In this document: in pieces, positions 24,373 through 32,113 of the stretch
Layout of the letters: each line of letters starts with the position of its first letter
How positions within the stretch are numbered: the stretch's first letter is position 1
NCBI GenBank assembly: GCA_903928115.1
Contig: CAIYPP010000134.1
Span: forward strand, 1 to 36,484
Length of the DNA: 36,484 nt
Reading direction: 5' to 3'
From: an uncultured Planctomycetota bacterium
GTDB lineage: Bacteria; Planctomycetota; UBA1135; GCA-002686595
Made by a program: the position numbers and the translations under genes
The notes under the pieces: model-generated
What the model was told of the DNA's origin: nothing
What the model saw: the letters and a program-made list of their open reading frames with translations, nothing else
Database searches by the model: none

Positions 24373-25599
24373 CTACAGCCCCTGCGAGAGCGCGGCTCGA
24401 CGCACGCGCGATTCCGCCTCGCGCAGCGAGATCCCGCGCGCCAGCGCCAGCGCTGCGAGATCGTCGTACTCGAACGCGAGATCCCGCTCGTCGGCGGCGC
24501 CTTCGTCCGCGCCGGGCCGGACGCGACGCTGACCGCGCACTCGCTGACCCTCGACCTCGACCGAGATGTCGCGCCGCGCGCACTCGGTCCGTTCGCTGCG
24601 GGTCCAGCGCACCCCCAGAGCGGTCGAGTGGTCGAACAGGACCTGCTCGAGCTCTGCCCGCGCCGCGTCGCGGCACAGCGCCGACACGATCACCGCCGGT
24701 CGGTCCTTCTTCATCGACACCGGCGAGCTCCACGCTTCGAGCGCACCCGCTTCACGCACGCGCTGCAGCAAGAAGCCGAGCTCCTCGCCCGTCATATCGT
24801 CGAGGTTGCACTCCAAGGTCCACACTTCAGGGCGTGCGCGCACCGCGGACGCGCGCCCGAGCTGCACCCGCAGGACGTTGGGCGGACCTTCGCGGGGATC
24901 GCGATGCCCCGCGCCGTAGCCGACCGCGTCCGTCACGAAGTCGCCGGGCGAGCCGAACTGCTCGACGAGCTCGACGAGCAGCGCCGCGCCCGTCGGAGTG
25001 AGACGCTCACCGCCGCCGCCGAGGTGATGGGGATGACCGCGCAGGAGTTCCGCCACCGCAGGGACCGGAACCGGCATCTCGCCGTGAGCGCAGCGCACCG
25101 TCCCCGAGCCCACGAGCGGCGGCGTCGAGAGCACGCGCCGCACGCCGAGCCGCTCCAGCCCGTACACCGCTCCGCAGACGTCGATCAGCGAGTCGACGGC
25201 GCCGAGCTCGTGGAAGTGGATCTCCTCGGGGCGACAGCCGTGCACGCGCCCCTCGGCGACCGCGATGCGCCAAAGCACCGCGCGAGCGCGAGCGCGAGCG
25301 GCGTCGGAGAGCTGCGGAACGCGCGCCATCAGCCCTTCGAGCTCGGCGATTCCGCGGTGCGGCATCGTGCCGCTGTCCGGCGTGCGCACATCGAGCTGCA
25401 ACCCCGAGAGTGAGCCGCGCCAGACTGTCTCGGTCTCGAGCTGCGCCTCGCCCGGCACGAGCGCCGTCGCGAGCTCCCGCAGATGCGCCAGCGTGAAGCG
25501 CTCGTCCTTGAGGTCGAGCAGAGCTGCGAGGAACATGTCGCCCGCCATTCCGGCGAAGGGCTCGACGAACAGGGTGTCGGAGAGCGCGTGGGAGCTCAT
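24373..25599 (-). CDS. larC: Nickel-pincer cofactor biosynthesis protein LarC
   Basis: LarC inserts nickel into pyridinium-3,5-bisthiocarboxylic acid mononucleotide, completing the cofactor of lactate racemase and related enzymes. The product has 408 residues as a single frame. In some lactobacilli it is made from larC1/larC2 by frameshift. Family signatures are the N-terminal FVEPFAGMAGDMFLAALLDL, HFHELGAVDSLIDVCG and ECNLDDMTGEELGFLLQRV with SPVSMKKDRPA. The His-rich GHPHHLGGGGERLTPTGAAL segment is also typical. The ATG at 25599 overlaps the comF stop as ATGA. larB, larE and larA are not in the window, so the target enzyme is unknown. Confidence 0.95.
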   Translation of the reverse strand: MSSHALSDTLFVEPFAGMAGDMFLAALLDLKDERFTLAHLRELATALVPGEAQLETETVWRGSLSGLQLDVRTPDSGTMPHRGIAELEGLMARVPQLSDAARARARAVLWRIAVAEGRVHGCRPEEIHFHELGAVDSLIDVCGAVYGLERLGVRRVLSTPPLVGSGTVRCAHGEMPVPVPAVAELLRGHPHHLGGGGERLTPTGAALLVELVEQFGSPGDFVTDAVGYGAGHRDPREGPPNVLRVQLGRASAVRARPEVWTLECNLDDMTGEELGFLLQRVREAGALEAWSSPVSMKKDRPAVIVSALCRDAARAELEQVLFDHSTALGVRWTRSERTECARRDISVEVEGQRVRGQRRVRPGADEGAADERDLAFEYDDLAALALARGISLREAESRVRRAALSQGL

Positions 25600-26531
25600 T
25601 CGCGCACAGGGTACCCGCTTTCCACCGCGCCCGAAGCGACTTCGCTTTCTCGTCCGCTCTCGACGGGCGCGCCACGCTCCGAGGCACGGGCGATGGCGAG
25701 CGCCGCCACGCGCCGCGCCCCCATGCGTCGCAACGCCCGCGCACACTCGCGCAGCGTGGCACCCGACGTCACCACATCGTCCACGATCCACGCGCACTCG
25801 GAGCGTGCCACGGCACGCTGCGCGAGAAATGACCATCGACGTGGCCCGAAGGCACCGCGCACGTTGGCATCCCGCGAGCGCGCGCCGGCCGCGCCCTGCA
25901 CGACGGTCGCCCGCACGCGCGCGAGCGGGGCGGTCGTCGGCCAGCCGAGCTCGCCCGAAAGGGCCCCCGCGAGCGCGCGCGACTGATCGAAGCCGCGCTC
26001 GATCCGTCGCCAGAGATGCAGCGGCACGGGAACGAGGACATCGCCGCCCCTCGCACCTCCATCGGCACTCCGCACGGTACGCCGCACCACCGCAGCGAGC
26101 GCCGAGGCCAGCGGCCGCGCGAGTTCCTTGCGTCCTCCGTGCTTGAACGCCAGCACCCAGTCCCGCACCTCGGGCTGCGCCCGATAGTCCGCGAGCACGA
26201 TCAGGCGCTCGACCCCGAAGCTCGCGCCATGCTCGGTCGCGCGACGGCACGCCGCGCAGCGCGAGGCGCCCGCGAGCATGTCGGGCATCCATCCCGCGCA
26301 CACCGGACAGCGCTGCCCCACGGGACCGTCGGGAAGCATGTGCTCGTCGCAGCCGCTCGCCCAGCGTCCGCCCTCCCACGCCGCGTCGCTGCCGCAGAGC
26401 CAGCACAGCGGCGGATACACCCAGTCCCACGCCGAACCCCGTCGTCCTTGCGCCACGTCGCATGCGTCCCCGCTTGCATCCGTCGCTTCCCGTGCCGTTT
26501 CGTCGCGCGAAATCTCGAAAAGAATCGCCAC
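25596..26531 (-). CDS. comF: ComF-family phosphoribosyltransferase-like protein
   Basis: ComF-type proteins have an N-terminal zinc-finger-like part and a phosphoribosyltransferase fold. They are linked to DNA uptake in some bacteria. The product has 311 residues. Cys pairs CWLC and CPVC plus CAAC form the zinc region in residues about 45-110. The PRTase part has KHGGRKELARPLA, VPVPLHLWRRIERGFDQS and the PRPP-binding VDDVVTSGATLRE. The C-terminal tail is Ser/Glu/Gly-rich. The GTG at 26531 is chosen because the upstream frame is low-complexity and overlaps the previous gene. It overlaps larC by four bases. No other competence gene is nearby, so a role in transformation is not supported. Confidence 0.88.
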   Translation of the reverse strand: MAILFEISRDETAREATDASGDACDVAQGRRGSAWDWVYPPLCWLCGSDAAWEGGRWASGCDEHMLPDGPVGQRCPVCAGWMPDMLAGASRCAACRRATEHGASFGVERLIVLADYRAQPEVRDWVLAFKHGGRKELARPLASALAAVVRRTVRSADGGARGGDVLVPVPLHLWRRIERGFDQSRALAGALSGELGWPTTAPLARVRATVVQGAAGARSRDANVRGAFGPRRWSFLAQRAVARSECAWIVDDVVTSGATLRECARALRRMGARRVAALAIARASERGAPVESGRESEVASGAVESGYPVRE

Positions 26532-26577
26532 GCCGCACGAACCGCCGCCCCCCGTCGAGCGAGGGCGCCGCGCGAAC

Positions 26578-27192
26578 CTAGCTCTCGTCGTCCGAGTCGT
26601 CGCCGAAGGGCGAGCCGACGCGCGCGCGCGGATCCGAGCGCGCGGGCCCTGCTGCGCGAGCTGTCGTCGAGATTCCGAGCGACTGACGCAGTCGAGCGGC
26701 GTAGGACTGCACGGTCTCATCCGCGCGCGACTCGATGCCGAAGAGCTCGCCGATCTCGCGCGCGAGCGTCGGATCGGTCTCGAAGTCCGGCGGAGCCTCG
26801 CGCAGAACGCCGCGCACGTGAGCGCGCAGCGAGTGGGCCGACCAGAGCCAGCCTGCGACCTCGAGCACCGCGGTGGCGACGAGCACGAGCCCCACCCACG
26901 TCATCGCGCTGCCCCCCGCCTGCGTCGGCGGCGTATGGTGCGCGTACAGAAGGCTCGCGAACGCGGCGATCAGGTACGAGAAACCGAGCCCGAGCTGGAC
27001 GCGGTGAAAGACAAAGGCGCGGATGCGGCGCAGCGGCTGAGGCCCGCGCCCGAGACGCTCGGCGACGAGAGCGCGCGGATTGCGGAACAACCAGCCGTTG
27101 CCGAGCAGAACGCAGCCCACGATCGCGAGCACGTAGCCCAGCGTGGTCCAGTCCGGAGCGAAGGGCTCCGCGGAGATCGAGGCGCACAGCAT
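26578..27192 (-). CDS. Membrane protein of unknown function, three predicted spans
   Basis: The product has 204 residues. Hydrophobic spans are seen at about 16-35 (LGYVLAIVGCVLLGNGWLF), 65-82 (LGLGFSYLIAAFASLLYA) and 96-117 (WVGLVLVATAVLEVAGWLW). The C-terminal half is soluble, with an acidic end (GDDSDDES). No family was recognised. The ATG at 27192 is preferred to the GTG at 27201 because it lies 7 bases after a GCTACCGT box. It leads a minus-strand unit with comF (46-base gap) and larC, and is divergent from gatC. Confidence 0.75.
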   Translation of the reverse strand: MLCASISAEPFAPDWTTLGYVLAIVGCVLLGNGWLFRNPRALVAERLGRGPQPLRRIRAFVFHRVQLGLGFSYLIAAFASLLYAHHTPPTQAGGSAMTWVGLVLVATAVLEVAGWLWSAHSLRAHVRGVLREAPPDFETDPTLAREIGELFGIESRADETVQSYAARLRQSLGISTTARAAGPARSDPRARVGSPFGDDSDDES

Positions 27193-27199
27193 GGCCTGC

Positions 27200-27207
27200 A
27201 CGGTAGC
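27200..27207 (-). promoter_or_regulatory. -10-like box GCTACCGT close to start of the membrane-protein unit
   Basis: On minus, GCTACCGT ends 7 bases before the ATG at 27192 and shares the GCTANNNT pattern. It would give a leaderless or near-leaderless transcript for the membrane protein, comF and larC. Confidence 0.35.
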
Positions 27208-27264
27208 GCACCGCGCGGCGCGAGCAAGACGCTACCGCGGCGCTGCGGCCTTCGTCGGGCGGCT

Positions 27265-27272
27265 GCTACCCT
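27265..27272 (+). promoter_or_regulatory. -10-like box GCTACCCT close to gatC start
   Basis: GCTACCCT ends 15 bases before the gatC ATG. It is the longest spacing among the close boxes found, leaving a leader of a few bases. No Shine-Dalgarno sequence is visible. Confidence 0.35.
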
Positions 27273-27287
27273 GCTCGCGTCGAACCC

Positions 27288-27596
27288 ATGACCGCACCGC
27301 AGGATCCTGCCACCGAACGCGCGCGCCGCGCGGCCGCCCTCGTGCGCATCGCGATCGACGCACACGAATTGCCGGGCCTCGCAGCGGAGCTCGACTCCGC
27401 GTTGGAGGCGGCGAAATCCCTGCTCGCGGTGCCCGTCGAGGGCGTCGAGCCGCTCTGGACCCTGAACGAGGACGCCGCGTCGGAGCGCCTCGACGAAGTC
27501 CGTCCCTCCCTGGCGCGCGACCTCGTCCTCGCGAACGCGCCGGAACAGCGCGATGGAATGGTGCGCGTACCGGATGGCCCCGGAGGCGCGCGTTGA
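27288..27596 (+). CDS. gatC: Aspartyl/glutamyl-tRNA amidotransferase subunit C
   Basis: GatC is the small belt subunit that holds GatA and GatB together in the enzyme that converts Glu-tRNA-Gln or Asp-tRNA-Asn to the amide. The product has 102 residues. Family features are AALVRIAIDAHELPGLAAEL near the N-terminus, VEGVEPLWT in the middle and ARDLVLANAPEQRDGMVRVP at the end, matching the usual APE-x-x-DG-x-x-x-VP ending. The stop overlaps the gatA start as TTGA. It leads the gatCAB unit. Confidence 0.93.
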   Translation: MTAPQDPATERARRAAALVRIAIDAHELPGLAAELDSALEAAKSLLAVPVEGVEPLWTLNEDAASERLDEVRPSLARDLVLANAPEQRDGMVRVPDGPGGAR

Positions 27597-29005
27597 AGGC
27601 CCGCGCGGCGGTCGAAGGCGCGCTGGCTCGCATCGAGGCGCTCGAAGCGGAGATCGGCGCGCTCCTCGATGTCGATGAAGAGGGCGCGCGAACTCTGGCG
27701 GACAAGCTCGACCGCGAGCCCGCGCCCCGCGGCCCACTCCACGGCGTCCCCTTCGCGCTCAAGGCCAACCTCTGCTGGCGCGGACACCTCACGGGCGCCG
27801 CGAGTCGCATCCTCGACGGCTATCGCCCGCCCTACAGCGCGACCGCAATCGAGCGCTTGATCGCCGCCGGGGCCATCCCCCTCGCGATCACGAACATGGA
27901 CGAGTTCGCGTTCGGTTCTTCCGGCGAGAACTCGAGCTTCGGCGCGACGCGCAACCCGTGGGATCTCTCGCGCACCGCGGGCGGCTCGTCGAGCGGCTCC
28001 GCGGCCGCCGTCGCCGCTGGCTTCGTACCTTTCGCTCTCGGCTCGGACACCGGCGGCTCCGCACGCCAGCCCGCGGCGCTCTGCGGCGTCAGCGGCTTCA
28101 AACCGAGCTACGGACGCATCTCGCGCCGCGGCCTGATCGCCTTCGCCCCTTCGCTGGACACGGTCGGGGTCTTGGGCGACTCCATCGAACGAATCGAGCA
28201 GGTGCTCGCGTGCGTGAGCGGACACGACGAGCGCGACGCGACCTCGCTCGCGCTCCCGCCGCTCGCCCTCGAAGCCCCGCGCGAGCACCTGCGAGGACTG
28301 CGGATCGGTGTGCCCAAGGAGTGGGACGCGGAGCTGTGCGACCAAGGGGCGCGAGATCGAATTCGAGCGGCGCTCGAAGCTATGCACGCACTCGGCGCCG
28401 AGCTCGTGAGCGTGTCACTCCCGCTCACGCTGCACGCCAACGCGACGTATCAAGTGGTGTCCGCGTGCGAGGCCGCAAGCCAGCTCGCGCGCTACGACGG
28501 AGTGCGATACGGCTCGCGTGAAAGCTGCGACGGAACCCTGCAAGGCATGATCGCGCAGACGCGCGGGAGCTCCTTCGGCCCTGAGTCGCGAAGGCGCATC
28601 CTGCTGGGCACGGCGCTGACATCCGACGAGGGATCCCCGAGCTACGAGCACGCCGCACGCGTCCGTCGCCGCATCGTCGACGAGCTGCGTGCGATCTTCG
28701 AGCGCGTCGACCTCCTCGCTAGCGCCACGGCACCGGAGGTCGCATTTCGACTCGGCGAGCGCAGCGGCGATTCCGCGCGCATGCATCACAGCGACCTACT
28801 CGCCGTGCCCGCCAGCCTCGCGGGACTCCCGGCGGCGAGCGTGCCCTGCGGCACATGCACGACGGACGGCGTCGAGCTCCCCGTCGGGCTGCAGCTCTGC
28901 GGCGCACCGCGCGCCGACGCGCGCGTACTCTCCACGGCGCGCTGCTTTCAAGCAGCGACGCGTCATCACCTCGCGCGTGCACCGCTCACGGGAGCTCTCC
29001 CGTGA
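27593..29005 (+). CDS. gatA: Aspartyl/glutamyl-tRNA amidotransferase subunit A
   Basis: GatA is the amidase that releases ammonia from glutamine. The product has 470 residues. The Ser-cisSer-Lys triad is present: Lys57 in GVPFALKAN, a Ser in GGSSSGSAAA at 130-139, and Ser156 in SDTGGSARQPA. AITNMDEFAFGSSGENS and VGFKPSYGR-like CGVSGFKPSYGRISR are also typical. The TTG start at 27593 overlaps the gatC stop. The N-terminus is short: the roughly 20 residues that usually precede the ARIEAL helix are missing or lie in the non-conserved upstream frame. The C-terminus PVGLQLCGAPRADARVLSTARCFQ is standard. All key residues remain, so the enzyme should be active. Confidence 0.94.
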   Translation: MKARAAVEGALARIEALEAEIGALLDVDEEGARTLADKLDREPAPRGPLHGVPFALKANLCWRGHLTGAASRILDGYRPPYSATAIERLIAAGAIPLAITNMDEFAFGSSGENSSFGATRNPWDLSRTAGGSSSGSAAAVAAGFVPFALGSDTGGSARQPAALCGVSGFKPSYGRISRRGLIAFAPSLDTVGVLGDSIERIEQVLACVSGHDERDATSLALPPLALEAPREHLRGLRIGVPKEWDAELCDQGARDRIRAALEAMHALGAELVSVSLPLTLHANATYQVVSACEAASQLARYDGVRYGSRESCDGTLQGMIAQTRGSSFGPESRRRILLGTALTSDEGSPSYEHAARVRRRIVDELRAIFERVDLLASATAPEVAFRLGERSGDSARMHHSDLLAVPASLAGLPAASVPCGTCTTDGVELPVGLQLCGAPRADARVLSTARCFQAATRHHLARAPLTGALP

Positions 29006-30429
29006 CGCGCTTCACTCCGGTGATCGGCCTCGAAGTCCACTGCCAGCTCGCGACGCTCTCGAAGCTCTTCTGCGCCTGCGCGAACCGCTTCGGTGCGGCA
29101 CCAAACACGCTCGCCTGCGAGGCCTGCTCGGGCCAGCCCGGCGCATTGCCCGTGCTCAATCGGGAAGCAGTGGACCTCGCGCTGCGCGCAGCCGCCGCGT
29201 TTGGCTGCGACCTCGCTCCGCATCTCGTGTTCGATCGCAAGCACTACTGGTACTGCGACCTGCCCAAGGGATACCAGATCACACAGTCGCGCGAGCCGCT
29301 CGGCTGCGGCGGCGAGGTCGAGCTCGCAGACGGAAAGCGTGTACGGCTCGAGCGCATCCACATCGAGGAAGATGCCGCCAAGATCCTGCGCACGTCGAAC
29401 TCCGAGTCGCTCGTGGATCTCAATCGCGCGGGCGTGCCGCTGCTCGAATGCGTCACCGCTCCCCTCCTCGCGAGCGCGGACGAAGCCGCGGAGTGCCTCG
29501 CACGCATGCGCGAGATTCTCGTTTTTTCCGGCGTCGGCGAGTGCGACATGGAGCGCGGCTCGCTGCGTTGCGACGTCAACATCAGCCTCGCGTGCGACGA
29601 GCCGAGCGCGCGGGTCGAGCTCAAGAACCTCAACTCGTTCGTGCACGTGCGCGACGCCGTGCAGTTCGAGATCCGTCGTCAATCCGAGCTGCTCGCGAGC
29701 GGCCGACCGGTCGAGCGAGAGACGCGGACGTGGGATCCTGAGCGCCGCGAGACACGCTCGCTGCGCGAGAAGGAGCGCGCGAGCGACTACCGCTACCTGC
29801 CGGAAGCGGACTTGCCGCCGGTACCGCTGGAGCGCGCACGCATCGCGCGCGCCGCCGCGTGCGTGCCGGAACTGCCGATGCCTCGACGTCGGCGCTACAC
29901 GAGCGAGCTCGGCCTCGATGCGACGCTCGTCGAAGTCTTGCTCGAGAGCCGTGCGAGCGCGGAGTTCTTCGAGGCGACCCTTCGGCACGCACGCGACGCG
30001 CGCGAGGTCGCACGCTGGCTCGCCAACGACGTGCGCGCGCTCTTCGCCGAGCCGGAGCTCGACGTGCACTCGATCGCAGAGCTCTCCTTCAAGCCCTTCG
30101 ATCTCGCGGAGCTGATCGAGCTCGCCGCGAACGGCCGCGCGAGCCGTCCGGCCGCGCGTCAGGTCCTGCGCGCGATGTGCCGCACGCCACGCGCGCCGCG
30201 CGAGCTCCTGCGCGAACTCGGGCTCGAGTCGCTCGACGGCGGGGCGGAGCTCGACGAGCTCTGCCGCACGGCGATCGCCGCGCACGCGGACGCCTCGGAA
30301 GCCGTGCGCTCCGGCCACGCACGCGCGCTCGACGTGCTCGTCGGCGCCGTGATGGCCGCGAGCAAGTCCCGCGCGAATCCCGTCGCCGTGCGCGCTAGGA
30401 TTCGAGAGCTGCTTCAGGCCGCCCCATGA
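29002..30429 (+). CDS. gatB: Aspartyl/glutamyl-tRNA amidotransferase subunit B
   Basis: GatB is the kinase and tRNA-binding subunit that activates the misacylated amino acid. The product has 475 residues. Family segments are VIGLEVHCQLATLSKLFC, NTLACEACSGQPGALPVLN with the zinc cysteines, FDRKHYWYCDLPKGYQITQ, HIEEDAAK, LVDLNRAGVPLLECVT, and KNLNSFVHVRDAVQFEI. The C-terminal YqeY-like tail domain with SKSRANPVAVRARIRELLQ is present. The GTG start overlaps the gatA stop as GTGA. The larger open frame upstream lies within gatA and is rejected. The last four bases overlap the next gene. Confidence 0.96.
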   Translation: MTRFTPVIGLEVHCQLATLSKLFCACANRFGAAPNTLACEACSGQPGALPVLNREAVDLALRAAAAFGCDLAPHLVFDRKHYWYCDLPKGYQITQSREPLGCGGEVELADGKRVRLERIHIEEDAAKILRTSNSESLVDLNRAGVPLLECVTAPLLASADEAAECLARMREILVFSGVGECDMERGSLRCDVNISLACDEPSARVELKNLNSFVHVRDAVQFEIRRQSELLASGRPVERETRTWDPERRETRSLREKERASDYRYLPEADLPPVPLERARIARAAACVPELPMPRRRRYTSELGLDATLVEVLLESRASAEFFEATLRHARDAREVARWLANDVRALFAEPELDVHSIAELSFKPFDLAELIELAANGRASRPAARQVLRAMCRTPRAPRELLRELGLESLDGGAELDELCRTAIAAHADASEAVRSGHARALDVLVGAVMAASKSRANPVAVRARIRELLQAAP

Positions 30430-30773
30430 GCGAACATCGCGTCCGCGTCGACAGCTTGGTCGACCTCTCCAAGATCCGCCGCGACGGCCGACCCCCGACC
30501 CCGGCGGAGCTGCGCGCGGCTCTCCCCAACGGCTGGAAGCTCGACGACGACGGCGAGCACGCGGTGCGCGACCTGCGCCTCTTCTTCAGCCAGAGCTGGG
30601 TGCTCGTGCTCGGCCTCGTCATGTTCGGCGCCGCCGGCATCGGCCTCTTCATCACGACCTTTCCGCGCGGCGAACGCGCCCTCTGGCGCGTCGCGATCTT
30701 GATCGGCGTGATGGTCGTGATCGGCGGCGTGATCGGTCCGCTCATCACGCGCGCGCTGAATCGCCGCCGGTAA
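30426..30773 (+). CDS. Small membrane protein of unknown function
   Basis: The product has 115 residues: a soluble, charged N-terminus of about 55 residues, then two hydrophobic spans at about 57-76 (SWVLVLGLVMFGAAGIGLFI) and 87-108 (VAILIGVMVVIGGVIGPLIT) and a basic end NRRR. The ATG overlaps the gatB stop as ATGA. GCTAGGAT at 30394-30401, inside gatB, uses a rare AGG codon and could act as an extra promoter. It is the last gene of the unit before a strong hairpin. Confidence 0.8.
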   Translation: MSEHRVRVDSLVDLSKIRRDGRPPTPAELRAALPNGWKLDDDGEHAVRDLRLFFSQSWVLVLGLVMFGAAGIGLFITTFPRGERALWRVAILIGVMVVIGGVIGPLITRALNRRR

Positions 30774-30778
30774 CGACA

Positions 30779-30803
30779 GCGGCCGCGGAGCAGCCGCGGC
30801 CGC
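30779..30803. terminator. Hairpin between convergent genes
   Basis: GCGGCCGCGG at 30779-30788 pairs exactly with CCGCGGCCGC at 30794-30803, loop AGCAG. It lies in the 53-base gap between the gat unit and the convergent acidic exported protein and could stop transcription from both sides. It has no T-run. Confidence 0.5.
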
Positions 30804-30826
30804 CGGAAGTCTCTGCTCGGAGCGCG

Positions 30827-31840
30827 CTACTTGGCGGCTTCGAACTTGCCGCTCGCGCGCATCTCACCCACGAGCGTCATGCGCTGGCTCATGTCGATCG
30901 ACTGGCCGTCGAACTCGAGCGTCGCGTCTTCCGTGATCTTCGCCTGAACCTTTGCGGTCAGTTGGTAGGAGTGCGCGCGCCCGGCCTTCGAGTCCCAGAG
31001 CACCTCGCCCTCGACGTCCGCGAACTCGAGTTCGTAGCTGTTCTTCCCCGCGTGGCCTTCGCCTTCGCTGCCGTCCTTCGAGGCGTGCGTCTTGGCGCTG
31101 CCTTCGATCACGATCACCGCCACGCGCAGCCCTTCGACTTCGCGCACTTCCTTGAAGGTCGCCTTGAGCTCGCCCTCGGTGTTGTCGCGGAACTGCTCGT
31201 CGAGGTCGCTGTCGTCCTCTTCTTCGTCGTTGGGGTCGACGAGGCCGACGTCTCCGCCGGGCCCCGTGAGCAGGTCGAACACCTCAGGATCGAGCTCCCA
31301 GCTCTCGCCCTCCGCGACATCGTCCGCAGGGAGCAGCCCGCGCAGATCGCAGTCCTCGATCAGACCCTCGAGCAGCGCCTCGTCCGCCCCATCGCCCTCG
31401 TAGCGCTTCGTGTACTCGCTGGCCTCGGCGTCCCACGCAAACGCGACGGTGCGCCCCTCGAGGTCGCTCTTCTCCGTCTTGGTCTCCGACTCCGACTCGC
31501 CGTCTCCGCCCATCGTCTGGCGCTCTTCATTGGCAAGCGAGACGAACTTGCGGTGCAGGAGCTTGGGCTGCCCCTCGGCACCCTCGGGGTAGGTGTCGAG
31601 GAACACGAGCTTGGAGCCCTGCTTCATGCTCATCTCCGGCGCGCCGAGCTCCTCCGCGGGGACTTCCTCGCCGCCGACCGAGATCGCGAGCTCGTCGAGA
31701 TCGAGCGTGAGGCCCATCTCGTAGGTCTTCTCGATCGCAGCGCCCTTCTCGGCCCGGAATGCGAACGTCTGGGCGGCGGGGAACGACGCGCACAGGGGCA
31801 AGCAGGCGAGGGCGGTGGCGAGGGCGAGGGTACGGCGCAT
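30827..31840 (-). CDS. Acidic exported protein of unknown function
   Basis: The product has 337 residues. A signal peptide (MRRTLALATALACLPLCASFPAA, cleavage near residue 24) precedes a mature part rich in Glu and Asp. A strongly acidic stretch (DPNDEEEDDSDLDEQ) lies near residues 203-217. The overall pattern suggests a soluble periplasmic protein of beta-rich type. No domain or family was recognised. The ATG at 31840 begins the signal. A GCTAACCT box is 46 bases upstream on the same strand. It is convergent with the gatB-linked membrane protein and divergent from the P-domain protein. Confidence 0.78.
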   Translation of the reverse strand: MRRTLALATALACLPLCASFPAAQTFAFRAEKGAAIEKTYEMGLTLDLDELAISVGGEEVPAEELGAPEMSMKQGSKLVFLDTYPEGAEGQPKLLHRKFVSLANEERQTMGGDGESESETKTEKSDLEGRTVAFAWDAEASEYTKRYEGDGADEALLEGLIEDCDLRGLLPADDVAEGESWELDPEVFDLLTGPGGDVGLVDPNDEEEDDSDLDEQFRDNTEGELKATFKEVREVEGLRVAVIVIEGSAKTHASKDGSEGEGHAGKNSYELEFADVEGEVLWDSKAGRAHSYQLTAKVQAKITEDATLEFDGQSIDMSQRMTLVGEMRASGKFEAAK

Positions 31841-32096
31841 GGCGGGCCTTGGGAGTCGGGGCTTCGGGCGGAGTCTGGGAGTGGAGAGGTTAGCAGCCGT
31901 CGCCCGCGCCTCCCGCGACAGGCCCGCACTTTCGCGGCTCAGATCCCTGAAAGCCGACCCCGATATCCATTTTTAGGATGAGGCCCCTTCCCACCCGGGT
32001 GTGCCGGTGTAGGGTTCCAAGGTATCGGCGGATTCGTCTCTCTCAGGCCCGCCGGCCGCGTGCACGCGGCGCTTCACCTCTTCGTCCGGACAACTC

Positions 32097-32101
32097 AGGA
32101 G
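32097..32101 (+). promoter_or_regulatory. Shine-Dalgarno site AGGAG for P-domain gene 1
   Basis: AGGAG lies 12 bases before the ATG at 32114, in a leader of about 90 bases if transcription starts after TAGGGT at 32020-32025. The context CTCAGGAG is repeated before P-domain gene 2. Such sites are not seen before the housekeeping genes here. Confidence 0.55.
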
Positions 32102-32113
32102 TCCTCCACCACC

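Noticed and set aside
25596..26531. A competence (DNA uptake) locus, because of comF
   Set aside because: No other competence gene is in the window. ComF-like proteins are widespread in bacteria without known transformation.
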